From: UBA7328 sp965247965
Lineage (GTDB): Bacteria; Bacteroidota; Bacteroidia; Chitinophagales; Saprospiraceae
Length of the DNA stretch: 64,000 bases
Reading direction: 5' to 3'
Assembly (NCBI GenBank): GCA_965247965.1
Contig: OZ252053.1
Coordinates: 6,983,084-7,047,083, forward strand
Each line of letters begins with the position of its first letter. Positions within the stretch are counted from its first letter, which is position 1. The position numbers and the translations under genes are program-made. Of the stretch, positions 18,740 through 28,672 are shown one piece after another. The notes below the pieces were generated by a model. The model was not told where the DNA came from. It saw only the letters and a list, made by a program, of their open reading frames with translations, and searched no databases.

Positions 18740-20344
18740 TTAGCCAATATTCCCAAACATGACAAAAATGCTAATCGTTGCAATAACCAATGCCAGACCC
18801 AAAACCTTTGCATACTTCCATTCTGTTATATCCACGACCTTGCTGTCCACTATTTCAAACATATTCTTCCGTGGAAATCTCTGCGAGACTAAGTGCATTA
18901 CAATAACATTCAAAACAAATTCAATACCCCAAATATGCACGAAGTGCAGTTGGACCTTTAGTACGAAATACATCAAAACATAGAAAAACAATCCAAAAAG
19001 AAGGCCAGCTTTTGCACCGGCAGCGGATACTTTCGGCAATAGAAATCCGGCCAGGATTACACTTGCAATTGGTATAAAAAAAATGCCGTTTAACTGTTGC
19101 AGCAATTGGTAAATTCCGCTAGGTGCATTTGCCACAAAAGGGGCAACACCAATAGCGAATACGGCCAGGATTGCCGAGACTACCTTTCCCATAAATACCA
19201 GGCGATTTTCTACCACATTTGTATTAATATATCTTTTGTAAATGCCCAAACTGAATACAGTCGCTGCACTATTGAGTGCACTGTTGAACGTAGAGAGCAC
19301 GGCACCCATCACGACCGCCACGAAAAACCCGGTAAGCCACATCGGAAGTACTTTCTTTACAAGCAAAGGATAAACTTGGTCAGGATTAGCGTAAAGTGAA
19401 GTATCGAAATAGTAGTATCCGATCAGCCCGGGAAATACGATGATCAATGGGATCAAGAGCTTTAATATTCCGGTGAACAGCAAACCCTTCTGTGCTTCCT
19501 TCAGGCTAACCGCTCCTAGGACTCTTTGAATGATGGACTGGTGCATTGTCCAGAAATACAATTGATTAATGATCATGCCGGTGAAGAGAACTTCGAAAGG
19601 CAGTATGGCTGCCCGGGCCCCTTCCCCAATTCCAGGTTCATCACCTATTACATTAAACTTGCTTGGGGCTTTTTCGAAAACGGCCGTTAATCCGGTAATC
19701 ATATTGCCTTCGCCAATGGCGAGCAAAGCAAGAATCGGTACCATCAGGCCGGCTACCAATAGGCCGAATCCGTTGATGGTATCCGTATATGCTACCATTT
19801 TAAGTCCTCCGAATATGGCGTACACCGCTCCTATAGATCCCACCACAATGCTGGTAATCCAGATTCCCTGCTTCTGGCTCACATTGAGCAAATCAGAAAT
19901 TTCAAATATTGCTTCAATATTAAGCGCTCCGGTATAGAGCACTATGGGAAGCAAAGTAACCGTAAATGAAATGATGAGCAACAAGGCAACGATGGTTCTC
20001 GTCAATCCGTCAAAGCGCAACTCCAAAAATTGGGGAATGGTGGTAAGACCCATTTTCAAATAGCGCGGCACAAAATAAAGAGCACCAACTACTAATGCTA
20101 AAGCGGAAGTCACTTCCCAGGCAGCAATAATGGCTCCGTTCCTGTACGCTGAGCCGTTCATGCCGACCAAGTGTTCGGTAGATATATTGGTCAATAACAG
20201 AGAACCGGCTATGACGATTCCAGTGAGTGATCGACCTCCGAGGAAGTAGCCGTCCTGGGTGGATAAATTGTCCTTTCTCAATCGCCATGTCGAGTATGCC
20301 GCGACAAAACCGGTAAAGGCCAAGAAACTTAGAAATGTAACCAT
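18740..20344 (-). CDS. Sodium:solute symporter (SSS family)
   Basis: Polytopic membrane protein of 534 aa with about 13-14 hydrophobic segments, beginning with FLSFLAFTGFVAAYSTWRLRK. Family motifs include DGYFLGGRSLTGIVIAGSLLLTNISTEHLVGMNG, the Na+-site region, and AVVMGAVLSTFNSALNSAATVFSLG. It resembles the SGLT-like branch, so a sugar or other polar solute is likely. It begins 3 bp after the HD-domain gene in the same direction and is surely cotranscribed with it. Confidence 0.9.
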   Translation of the reverse strand: MVTFLSFLAFTGFVAAYSTWRLRKDNLSTQDGYFLGGRSLTGIVIAGSLLLTNISTEHLVGMNGSAYRNGAIIAAWEVTSALALVVGALYFVPRYLKMGLTTIPQFLELRFDGLTRTIVALLLIISFTVTLLPIVLYTGALNIEAIFEISDLLNVSQKQGIWITSIVVGSIGAVYAIFGGLKMVAYTDTINGFGLLVAGLMVPILALLAIGEGNMITGLTAVFEKAPSKFNVIGDEPGIGEGARAAILPFEVLFTGMIINQLYFWTMHQSIIQRVLGAVSLKEAQKGLLFTGILKLLIPLIIVFPGLIGYYYFDTSLYANPDQVYPLLVKKVLPMWLTGFFVAVVMGAVLSTFNSALNSAATVFSLGIYKRYINTNVVENRLVFMGKVVSAILAVFAIGVAPFVANAPSGIYQLLQQLNGIFFIPIASVILAGFLLPKVSAAGAKAGLLFGLFFYVLMYFVLKVQLHFVHIWGIEFVLNVIVMHLVSQRFPRKNMFEIVDSKVVDITEWKYAKVLGLALVIATISIFVMFGNIG

Positions 20345-20347
20345 GGA

Positions 20348-20902
20348 CTATGAATCCTCAGCCAGGCCGAGTTCTTCCTTATTTGCTTGTAATACCGGAA
20401 TGATAAAATCTATCAACTCCCTCAGCTCTAGTCCTATCATTTCGGCTCCCTTCAAACATTCTTCTCGATCTACCTTGGCAGCAAAAGTGGCGGTTTTGAA
20501 TTTCTTCATAACGGATTTCACCTTTATACCTTCGATCTTTGTAGGCCTGATTAGAGCGGCCGCAACAATAAATCCAGTGATCTCATCAGCTGCAATAATG
20601 CACTTGTCTAGCATTGAGTTTCTAGGAATGTTCCATTTTGTGTAGTGACCGGCTATGGCGTGGGCGATTTCATTTTCACCCATTTCTTTAAGTTTCGCTA
20701 CAATTATATTTGGATGTTCTTCAGGATGCGCCTCATAGTCCGCATCGTGGAGGAGTCCGGTAATGGCGAATTTTTCGACATCTTCCCCATAGTGTTTAGC
20801 CATGGCTTCCATAACTAATTCTACCGTTCGGGCATGTCGTAGGAGTGAGGCACCGGAAGTTAGAGATTCTAAGATTGTTTGGGCTTGTTGTCTTGTTATC
20901 AT
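20348..20902 (-). CDS. HD-domain hydrolase
   Basis: A 184-aa protein with an HD metal-binding core: His in LLRHARTVELVMEA, the HD pair in GLLHDADYEAHPEEHPN, and further His/Asp residues in HAIAGHYTKWNI and CIIAADEITGFIVAAAL. The family contains phosphohydrolases acting on nucleotides or small phosphorylated metabolites; this branch (HDIG-like, 180-190 aa) has no assigned substrate. It is the first gene of a two-gene unit with the SSS symporter. Confidence 0.82.
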   Translation of the reverse strand: MITRQQAQTILESLTSGASLLRHARTVELVMEAMAKHYGEDVEKFAITGLLHDADYEAHPEEHPNIIVAKLKEMGENEIAHAIAGHYTKWNIPRNSMLDKCIIAADEITGFIVAAALIRPTKIEGIKVKSVMKKFKTATFAAKVDREECLKGAEMIGLELRELIDFIIPVLQANKEELGLAEDS

Positions 20903-20914
20903 CGTTGGTAAATT

Positions 20915-20995
20915 GCGACCTGTCAGGTTTCCGTTATCAGAAGTTCGGGTTATTGTCCATTCACGAACTCCCCAGTATAGTAACCTGACAGATCT
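20915..20995. repeat. Inverted repeat around ACCTGTCAGGTT / AACCTGACAG
   Basis: GACCTGTCAGGTTT near 20918 and GTAACCTGACAGATC ending near 20994 form inverted arms about 50 bp apart, each arm itself partly palindromic. Probably a small dispersed hairpin element. Confidence 0.45.
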
Positions 20996-20999
20996 CGTT

Positions 21000-21127
21000 T
21001 CATTCGACAGTCTTTTTGCCGTTGAGCCAATATTCTACTTTATCAGAAGAGATACCTAAGTCATCTATCAATTGATACTCCGGCGCTGTTTCATATGCTG
21101 CTGCATACTTTTCTCTTTCTACATGCT
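21000..21127 (-). pseudogene. DUF1080 (3-keto-disaccharide hydrolase-like) remnant
   Basis: A 42-codon stretch reads EKYAAAYETAPEYQLIDD, then LGISSDKVEYWLNGKKTVE and a stop. The two halves match separate parts of DUF1080 proteins (the xGPEYQxxDD segment and the VxxWLNGxKVVE segment), which are normally separated by tens of residues. A deletion has joined them. DUF1080 genes commonly sit beside Gfo/Idh/MocA oxidoreductases, as here, which supports the reading. Confidence 0.55.
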
Positions 21128-21236
21128 AAATAGGTGACAAAAAACTTTATGAGTAGCTGATTCATAATATTTTATAAATTTATAATTTTTAACATGTTAT
21201 TTATAACCGTATACTTCTTTGTCATTTTTCTTACCT

Positions 21237-22583
21237 CTATACGACTTTCATATTCACAGGATCCCATTTCATATACTTATTAGAGAAAAAGCTATCGTTA
21301 CAAAGGAGAGCCGGTGCAGCCGCTCGAAATCCAAAAACCGGATCTTCACCTACACCGCCGCCTGTGCGGATGGCCCGGATCCAATTGCCAAAGTGATCGT
21401 AATGGGCGCCTTTGTAATCCGCATCGGCCCGGTAAATGGTGGTCTCATTTGGCGTCATTGCGGCCCTATCAGATTTAGTTATGCCCTGCTCACTTTCTTT
21501 ATTTTTGGCAAACTGATCATCGGTGCGGAATGCATTCCTTTTCACGACCACCTCTTCCCATTTTACATCCATCGATCCCTCACTTCCGACAATTCTTAGA
21601 TAAGTCGTGCCACTAGTGCCGTCGACAAAGTTGCATCTTAGCGAAAGGTTGAATCCCGGATGTTGGGTAGAATCCGGATATTGAAACATGCCCAAAAGCA
21701 CGTCGGGCACATCTCTTCCATCCTTCCAATACCTCAATCCACCCATTGCACTTATCTGATTCGGCCCTAAGGAATTTGTTATAAAGTGCAGGCTCGAAAA
21801 TAAATGAACAAAGAGATCACCTGACATGCCTGTACCATAGTCCAGGTAATTTCTCCACCGGAAAAATCGCATAACATCAAACGGTCTTTGGGTCGTATTG
21901 GATATGTATCGTTTCCAGTCCACTGTTTTTTCCGAAGCATCTTCAGGAATAGGATACTGCCAGGCTCCCGTTGGCGAATGCCGCGCCCAGAATCCTTCCG
22001 CATAATTGATGTCTCCTATCGCTCCTTTAGCTAAGAGCTCTCTAGCTTTCTCATTACCCAGGGAGGACATACCTTGACTCCCCACCTGAAATACCGCACC
22101 CGACTTTTTCCAGGCATTGATCAATTCGTGTCCTTCTTTTACAGAATGAACCATAGGTTTTTCGCAATAGACATGTTTACCGGCATTCATGGCATCGATA
22201 GAAATTTGTTTGTGCCAGTGATCAGGTGTTCCTATGATTACTGCATCGATATCCTCCCTTCTTAACACGGCCTTGTAATCCATCGTCGTATAAAGGCCAT
22301 CACCCCACTTTTTTTTGGCTTTTTTAAGCCGTGTTTTGTAGAGATCGCATACGGCAACGAGTTTGATTCCATCGTGACTCAGACATGTTTCGGTATCATA
22401 AGTACCCATGCCGCCTGCACCGATTAGAGCTATGCCCAATTCTCCTGAACTGTTTTTCACAGATTTGCGCACGAGATGGCGAACCGTTGCATTCGACGGA
22501 AGTCGGGATAATTCTGAGCCTGTGAAAATGCTGGCACCGGTAAGGCCTATTGTCTTTATGAAGTCTCTTCTTTTGTTTTTCAT
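21237..22583 (-). CDS. Gfo/Idh/MocA family oxidoreductase, Tat-exported
   Basis: A 448-aa NAD(P)-dependent sugar oxidoreductase. The start at 22583 (MKNKRRDFIKTIGLTGASIF) gives a twin-arginine signal with RRDFIK; the open frame extends to a GTG at 22607, which I reject. The Rossmann fold is GIALIGAGGMGTYDTETC, VIIGTPDHWHKQISIDAM follows, and the catalytic EKP motif is HVYCEKPMVHSVKEGHE. It is predicted to act in the periplasm, with the cofactor inserted before export. It probably oxidises a sugar or sugar derivative, together with the DUF1080 gene that was once next to it. Confidence 0.9.
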   Translation of the reverse strand: MKNKRRDFIKTIGLTGASIFTGSELSRLPSNATVRHLVRKSVKNSSGELGIALIGAGGMGTYDTETCLSHDGIKLVAVCDLYKTRLKKAKKKWGDGLYTTMDYKAVLRREDIDAVIIGTPDHWHKQISIDAMNAGKHVYCEKPMVHSVKEGHELINAWKKSGAVFQVGSQGMSSLGNEKARELLAKGAIGDINYAEGFWARHSPTGAWQYPIPEDASEKTVDWKRYISNTTQRPFDVMRFFRWRNYLDYGTGMSGDLFVHLFSSLHFITNSLGPNQISAMGGLRYWKDGRDVPDVLLGMFQYPDSTQHPGFNLSLRCNFVDGTSGTTYLRIVGSEGSMDVKWEEVVVKRNAFRTDDQFAKNKESEQGITKSDRAAMTPNETTIYRADADYKGAHYDHFGNWIRAIRTGGGVGEDPVFGFRAAAPALLCNDSFFSNKYMKWDPVNMKVV

Positions 22584-22769
22584 TGTTGAGCAATTTTTTA
22601 TTCCCACTGGCTCAAAATAAATATTTCAAAGGTAACTAATCGATTTTGCTTTGCATTTCTGTTCAGTTGCAATTACCAATGAAATCAAAAAAAATGGCGG
22701 GCACGGTGGTGAATGGTTCATGATCAAGCCTCTTATGGTCAATATGGAGGGTGAAACACTCAAAAAGGC

Positions 22770-22993
22770 GCTAGTGCTACGTCAAAGTTTAAATGAGGAG
22801 TTGGATTTGAGGACATTTTGAGTCTGACCAAGCCTGTCCCGTACACGTAATCGTCGGGGCGGAGGTTCACGAGCCCGTCCGACCGAGTCATTCGGGCGGG
22901 CATAGCCAGAGCTATGTGAGTGGTTCTCCAACGTTGTGCAGGCTTAAAGGACACCAAATACAGCCCTCATTTTAATCTTGACTTAGCACTAGC
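22770..22993. repeat. MITE-like 224-bp element with long terminal inverted repeats
   Basis: The left end GCTAGTGCTACGTCAAAG (22770) and the right end, reverse-complemented GCTAGTGCTAAGTCAAGA (ending 22993), match over about 30 bp. A second inner pair (CAAGCCTG near 22828 and CAGGCTTAAAGG near 22938) extends the symmetry. No coding frame inside. No target duplication is obvious. This accounts for most of the 440-bp gap 22584-23025. Confidence 0.6.
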
Positions 22994-23025
22994 CAATAAT
23001 AATTGACAAGGCTAGTATTTTTCAT

Positions 23026-24531
23026 CTAATCCACAAACTGCGAAGAAGATATCTTACCCCCAAAAGCCTTCTTTTCAAATAACCCTGGTGTATTAATATC
23101 ATCAAGATTTCTAAACTGCCCTATCAGCCCCGTGCCCAACAAAGTAATCCGATTTCCGTCCTTGTCCTTATTGAAATTGTTGTGTTCATACAGCTCATAT
23201 TTAAAACCATCAGGCAACCTGTATCTCAAGGAGTTTGCCTCATCGTTAAAGTGCTTTTTCTGTACGGTTATGTCTTTGTAATTCTTAATATCTTGAAGGT
23301 CATCAGCATAAAGAATTAACGATCTTCCCTGGAAACGCTTCTCAGAATATAACTCTATGAAACTGTCTTTACTATCGTTAGATTTTCTTGGGTTCCTAAC
23401 AGAACGGCTATGAAATTCACTGAGTTTTAGATGATCTTTTGATCGCCAATGATACATGGAATAAAGAGCTATTTGCTCCGCATCGGGAATATACAACCCA
23501 AGTCCTGCGTCAAAATTAGAGTAATCATTCTCTGAAAGGAAGACCTTGATTTCCAAATAAGTCAGCGAAAAGTTATTCATATTATCTGTATCAAAATCAA
23601 CCTTCAATAAGATCGAATAATTCTCTCCTCCAATCGTAGGGGAAGCACCAGAATAATTAGCTGATGCAATGATGAACAATCCACCGTTTTGATCTTGAGC
23701 AAATTGGATGGATTGGAATTTATTATCATTATGATTGTCTTTTATGTCAACGATATCATCAAAAGCAATTTCTGCTAAGTGATTATTTCCTTCAAAAAAT
23801 CCATCCTCTAACTTCTTTGTTTTTGACCGGTATATTCTGAACAATCCTTTCGGATCAGACCAGAGCGCACAAAAGAAGAAACCATTGTCAATTTTGCATA
23901 TCGTTGCCGCGCCAAATCTTTCATTGGTATTCACATTGGCATTTTGTTTTGTATTGATCGAAAAATCTAGTTTTTCCGGGTTATTCGCATCAAAGAAATT
24001 GTAAAAGTCAACTCTGGTTATGTCAGCATCAAAATTCTCAAGCGGTACAACTAAAATATCACCCATTATTCCCAGGCCACCGGGATGCCACAGTTTTGGT
24101 TCGCCTTTATTTATGTGGAATAACTCTACAATTTTATCCTTTCGATTTCCCAAACTAAAGATTCGATTTGATCGAACTGGCCCGTTTTGTTCAAGGCCGA
24201 TGTCTAAGTGAGACTCAATCTTAAAAAGTGCCAGAATTGAAAATTTATCACTTAAGTCTGCGATTGAAGCAACAAAATGCTTACCATCCCTAAGTCGCAC
24301 AATCCCTTGAAAATGATTTTTTCCTTTAGTATTCTTTTTGAAGATTTTACTTGTTAGACGGTATTGAGGAAATTGATGCCGTACAAATCGGCAGTTGATA
24401 AATTGACCGGAATTGGGTAAGGCAACGAAAGAATTTGAAACATTTTTCAGCCGTTGATTTTCAAATGCAGTTCCTGGTGGGAAAGCTGCGGTAGCATTGG
24501 CGAGTACTTTTCCTGGATAGATAGAAGCCAT
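23026..24531 (-). CDS. Propeller-like protein with C-terminal beta/gamma-crystallin-like domain
   Basis: A 501-aa protein without a recognisable signal peptide. Residues about 70-370 contain repeated strand patterns with WHPGGLGIMGDILVVPLE, FFFCALWSDPKGLFRIY and GGLFIIASANYSGA, suggesting a beta-propeller. From about 390, FIELYSEKRFQGRSLILYAD and later KYELYEHNNFNKDKDGNRI look like two Greek-key motifs of a beta/gamma-crystallin fold. It lies 18 bp downstream of the ceramidase frame in the same direction, so the two were probably one operon. Function unknown; assignments are by strand pattern and motif, not by search. Confidence 0.6.
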   Translation of the reverse strand: MASIYPGKVLANATAAFPPGTAFENQRLKNVSNSFVALPNSGQFINCRFVRHQFPQYRLTSKIFKKNTKGKNHFQGIVRLRDGKHFVASIADLSDKFSILALFKIESHLDIGLEQNGPVRSNRIFSLGNRKDKIVELFHINKGEPKLWHPGGLGIMGDILVVPLENFDADITRVDFYNFFDANNPEKLDFSINTKQNANVNTNERFGAATICKIDNGFFFCALWSDPKGLFRIYRSKTKKLEDGFFEGNNHLAEIAFDDIVDIKDNHNDNKFQSIQFAQDQNGGLFIIASANYSGASPTIGGENYSILLKVDFDTDNMNNFSLTYLEIKVFLSENDYSNFDAGLGLYIPDAEQIALYSMYHWRSKDHLKLSEFHSRSVRNPRKSNDSKDSFIELYSEKRFQGRSLILYADDLQDIKNYKDITVQKKHFNDEANSLRYRLPDGFKYELYEHNNFNKDKDGNRITLLGTGLIGQFRNLDDINTPGLFEKKAFGGKISSSQFVD

Positions 24532-24549
24532 GTTTAATAGTTTAGTTAA

Positions 24550-26362
24550 TTAGTTCAAAATAAATTCATCAGAAACTTCAAGCAATTCTCCTCCCCTGTA
24601 TAATGACATTCTCAATTTATTATCCGTCTCAAATTCTTTATGTGGCATCCAGCAAGTGTTCCATCGGAATTTGTTATTCCTGACAATGCCGTAATTCAAA
24701 AAATTAAAGGATTCCAAATCGCTTTGCCTTACCTCAAGTGAACGGCTGCCGTATTTTTCTATCGCAACAAATTCTTTCCATGTACCTGCGACCTCCTCCT
24801 GTACCTGTACATTTGGCAGCAGGGATTTCAAATAGCTGTTGCCCCTGTAGTCAAATGGCTTGAATTCTACGTTCCATTGCACAGTTTTACCCCCATCCCA
24901 ATTTATGGATTTTTCTATTTGATACAATTCGTGCAAATCAATCTTCTCCCAATCTCTTTTCAGGCTCTTTAATACTTTGCGTTTTTTTAGTTTTGTAGGA
25001 CCTGTCCTATATTTTTTGGTTCCTATATACCTCACTGTCTGACTTCCATAAGTATCAATTCTCTGTGCCTCTTCCATCAAATACACCCCGGATGCCTTCC
25101 CATATACAGTAAATCCCCCCTCGTATTGCTGAGCTGAATATTCTGAAGGTGTAGTGAAATACGAGATATATTCATTTGCTAACCCTATTATTACAGGTTT
25201 GGAATCTTTTTCAGGATCATGATTCACAATGGCCTTTATCCGGTGTCCTAGCGTTGAAGTTATTTCAGCGGGCAATGCTATTAGTTTTAAACTGCCAATA
25301 TGATAAATCCCTACGGGAAGCCTTTTGGGGGCGCTTGATTCGGCTAACAGGGATATCAGTAAACGCTTCTTATTGCCATGCGGGCCTGAACATGAATTTG
25401 TAGTAATGCCTTCACTAAATTTGCATTCATCAAACCCGCCATTGACCAGGTACTTTGGTTTAACTTTTTTAACTACCCTTCCATCTTCAGTTCCCGCCTC
25501 TACGGATTCACCAACAAAGGGAATCTCAGACGTCCTTATCTTTTCTTCACCATCGCACTTAAATTCTCCATAAGAGTCATGATCCACAGGCTGATTTCTT
25601 ATATCTTTGAATTCCACCTTACAGTAAACAACCCGATTCATTTCAGTTTCTCCTTCGCCTAATTGTGAAATAATAGACATGGCCAGACGTGAGCCGATCC
25701 TTATGCAATCTTCCCTGCTTTGTTCATACCAATTGGCCGAAACATCACCGCTTTCTCCATTTGTAAATGAAACCACTGGAGCCCTACCCTCCCCTTCTGA
25801 TATGTTCATTAAATGATTCTTGATAATCAGCGATGCAACCCCGTACAAGTCAGAACTGTATAGCACATTTTTTGGCCCAAGTACAGTAGGATGAACAGCA
25901 AAATTATTGATCATCGAAATTACGCGTTCGCTGTTTTTTGCCCGAAGTAGTATCGCAGTGACAGTCGGGTTTATAGCTTGAAATACTTCCAATGAATCCT
26001 TCACAAAACATTGAATCCGGTCATCATTATAATTGGAAGGATCGTCAATGCGATCATAGAATAGTTCCTGAAGTTCGGGGGGATTTTTGACGAAGGCAGT
26101 TAAACTTCGATTCCTCGTCAACCCTGGCAAGTCAAACTGAATCGAGCTTAGAGTCGCCTCTTCAGCACTGCTGATCGCATTTTTTATCGAATAAGATATG
26201 CGATGACCTAAATATTCGAACATTTTTTTATCAAAACCGGGTAAGGCAGCTGAACCTTCATTATACCCAAACGAAGTCGAATAATTACCCTGGCTATGAT
26301 GAGTATGAGTAGCACAGAATAGAATGTTTTCCCGACTTATGTGGTATCTCGCATCATCAGAC
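24550..26362 (-). pseudogene. Neutral/alkaline ceramidase, 5'-truncated by an IS
   Basis: About 600 codons of a neutral ceramidase (N-acylsphingosine amidohydrolase). Motifs are FCATHTHHSQGNYS (zinc His residues), NNFAVHPTVLGP (zinc His), FTNGESGDVSANW (the region of the nucleophile Ser) and NEYISYFTTPSEYSAQQYEGG, then the C-terminal Ig-like domain. The usual N-terminal region of about 80 residues, with its export signal, is gone. The frame stays open across the junction, and the ATG at 26385 plus the first seven or so codons lie in the IS terminal repeat. A non-exported stub could be made, but it is probably inactive. Confidence 0.82.
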
Positions 26363-26438
26363 TCAGAACTCCTTACCCGTCCCAATAAATTCAGGGTAAT
26401 AGGGAGTAGACCTCGCGAATTAAAACTGCTTCATATTT

Positions 26439-26900
26439 TTGTATATGCAGTTACAATTCCCCTTCTTCCCTAAAGATACAAAGATGATCTCTCATTGTCT
26501 TGGAGTACACACCCAAGACGGTATTGTACAATACATAGCCAATGGCTTACCTGTATATAGTCATTCGAGTGACGATCTTAATGCTTTCAGATTCATAACT
26601 AGCAATTTTATAGATAAAGGATTGTGCAGCCGAGCTGAAGTTCAGCGGGCTTTTGGAGTGAGTATAGACAGTGTCAGAAGATCGTATAGAAAATACAAGG
26701 AGAAGGGAGAATCTGGATTTTTCGGGCCTGATGCCAGAAAAGGCAAAGCATACAAGATGGTTGGTAAACTAGTGGAGCGGATACAATCGAAGCTGGATAA
26801 GAGACAAAGTAATTTGAGTATCTCAAAACAAGAAGGGATTTCAGAATCGTCGATACGCTATCACATTGAAAAAGGCACTTTAAAAAAAAGTTCAAAATAG
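26439..26900 (+). CDS. IS OrfA: helix-turn-helix N-terminal part of transposase
   Basis: A 153-aa protein with DNA-binding character: SRAEVQRAFGVSIDSVRRSYRKYKEKGESGFFG is a helix-turn-helix of the type used by transposases, and a second one follows (SNLSISKQEGISESSIRYHIEKG). It ends shortly after an A8 run at 26882-26889. The continuing frame is OrfB, reached by a -1 shift, so this product is either a short DNA-binding regulator or the head of the fused transposase. Confidence 0.75.
   Translation: MYMQLQFPFFPKDTKMISHCLGVHTQDGIVQYIANGLPVYSHSSDDLNAFRFITSNFIDKGLCSRAEVQRAFGVSIDSVRRSYRKYKEKGESGFFGPDARKGKAYKMVGKLVERIQSKLDKRQSNLSISKQEGISESSIRYHIEKGTLKKSSK
26882..26889 (+). promoter_or_regulatory. 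Slippery site for -1 frameshifting (A8)
   Basis: The zero frame reads TTA AAA AAA AGT, that is the heptamer A AAA AAA in the canonical phase. Slipping back one base joins OrfA to OrfB. The OrfA stop is at 26898-26900, only a few codons later. RNA polymerase slippage on A8 could do the same. Confidence 0.65.
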
Positions 26901-28672
26901 AGTGTGAAGGTGGAAATGGCTCGACCTTAAATGATCGCAATGACCTAGACCAATCTACGCCGATGGGCATAGCCACAAGCCGCTCTGAAGACAGGATAGG
27001 TGCATCTCTTGGGTTGTCTGGTCATGCTGAGGTGAAGTTTGACAACAGCGAAGCTTTATGCGGAGCAGGGGTATTATTCCTCTTACCTGCCTTGATAGAG
27101 CATGGGTTATTCAAGACAAAACAGGTATATGAGTTACCTTCATCACACTATTACGGACTAAGGTCGATACTATTGACTTTGGCCTTCATGGCCCTGTTGC
27201 GCATCAAAAATCCCGAACAACTCAAACAATGTAAACCAGGGGAGATCGGCAGGATAATAGGCTTGGATCGTATACCAGAAGTTCGGTGTTTGCGAGAGAA
27301 AATAGATTTGCTGAGCAAGCAGGAAAAAGCCGTTGAACTGAACAACCTTCTGATCGATCACTGGTATAGAGATGAGGATAATGAGGACTCATCTTTTTTA
27401 TATATAGATGGTCACCAACGGATCTATTATGGAGGCAAAGCTAATCTACCTGTCAAATATATTGCGAGACAAAAATTGTGTTTAAGCGCCACTACGGAGT
27501 ATTGGGTTCACGATGCACAAGGGATGCCTGTTATGATGGTGATAGGGCAATTGACAGAGAAAATAAAAGAAGCAATACAAGACCTGATTATTCCACAAAT
27601 GCTACAAACCAAATTACTTACTGAGATACAAGAGGAGGATGATCGACAAAGCCCTCAATGCACCTTTATTTTTGACAGGGAGGCTTACGAACCTGCTTTC
27701 TTTAACCACCTGTGGGAAAGGTATAGAATAGCCGTGATTACATATCGCAAGGATGTGCGAGATTCATGGAATAAAGATGACTTTGAATCCACTGATACAC
27801 AAGTACTTAGCCAGGATGTAACCATGCAATTGTGCGAGAAAGAAGTAACGCTTGGAGGACACACTTTCAGAGAGATCAGAAGCTTGTCTGAAAAGGGTGA
27901 ACATCAAACCGCTATTATCACCACTCACCCTACTTTGGGAATAGCATTGATAGCAGGCAGAATGTTTGGAAGGTGGTGTCAGGAAAACTTCTTCAGTTAC
28001 CTCATTCAAGACTATGATTTTGATAAAATGATTCAATTTGGGGTAGAAAGTATTGATCCCAATCGGGAAGTGGTCAACCCACAATACCGAAAATTAACAA
28101 ACCAACTGAAAAAACTCAGGGAAAAGATCACCCGGTTAGAAGCCAAGTTCTTCCCTCTTGCAGAACTAGCTATGGATGAGAAAATTGACAAACTTCCTGA
28201 AATAACCGAAAGACAAATGAAGTATAAACACAAAATTGATATTCTTCGAAAAGAAGAAAACAAGATCGCCACCCTCAGAAATGATATTCCTGCCAGAATA
28301 ACTCTTGAGCGTATGCCCGAGCAGAAAAGGTATAACAAGTTAAAAACCGAAAGTAAACTGTTCATGAATGTAATAAAGATGATCGCTTACAGAGCAGAAT
28401 CATCTGTGGCAGCTGTGGCTTGTGACCACCTCAATAGGGCAAAAGACGAAAAAAGAATGTTCATCAAACAAATCATCAGCAACAACGCTGACTTGATTCC
28501 GGATTATAAGAGTAAAACGCTGACTATAACCTTGCACTCTCTTTCTGCACCAAGATTTAATCATGCAGCCAAACAGATTGCAGACCTGCTCAACAAAACT
28601 GAAACCATATTCCCTGGATCAAATTTGCGCATGATCTTCAAAATAACAGCGAATTTAGATTGCGAGAGGTAA
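26888..28672 (+). CDS. IS OrfB: DDE transposase body, expressed by -1 frameshift
   Basis: From the slippery site the -1 frame is open without a stop to 28672 (594 codons); the first ATG is at 26963. Candidate catalytic Asp residues are in SSFLYIDGHQRIYYGG and CTFIFDREAYEP, consistent with an RNase H-like fold. The C-terminal third is helical and Lys/Glu-rich (LKKLREKITRLEAKFFPLAE). The long transposase resembles poorly classified Bacteroidota IS proteins with an N-terminal HTH. Confidence 0.75.
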   Translation, partial: KFKIECEGGNGSTLNDRNDLDQSTPMGIATSRSEDRIGASLGLSGHAEVKFDNSEALCGAGVLFLLPALIEHGLFKTKQVYELPSSHYYGLRSILLTLAFMALLRIKNPEQLKQCKPGEIGRIIGLDRIPEVRCLREKIDLLSKQEKAVELNNLLIDHWYRDEDNEDSSFLYIDGHQRIYYGGKANLPVKYIARQKLCLSATTEYWVHDAQGMPVMMVIGQLTEKIKEAIQDLIIPQMLQTKLLTEIQEEDDRQSPQCTFIFDREAYEPAFFNHLWERYRIAVITYRKDVRDSWNKDDFESTDTQVLSQDVTMQLCEKEVTLGGHTFREIRSLSEKGEHQTAIITTHPTLGIALIAGRMFGRWCQENFFSYLIQDYDFDKMIQFGVESIDPNREVVNPQYRKLTNQLKKLREKITRLEAKFFPLAELAMDEKIDKLPEITERQMKYKHKIDILRKEENKIATLRNDIPARITLERMPEQKRYNKLKTESKLFMNVIKMIAYRAESSVAAVACDHLNRAKDEKRMFIKQIISNNADLIPDYKSKTLTITLHSLSAPRFNHAAKQIADLLNKTETIFPGSNLRMIFKITANLDCER

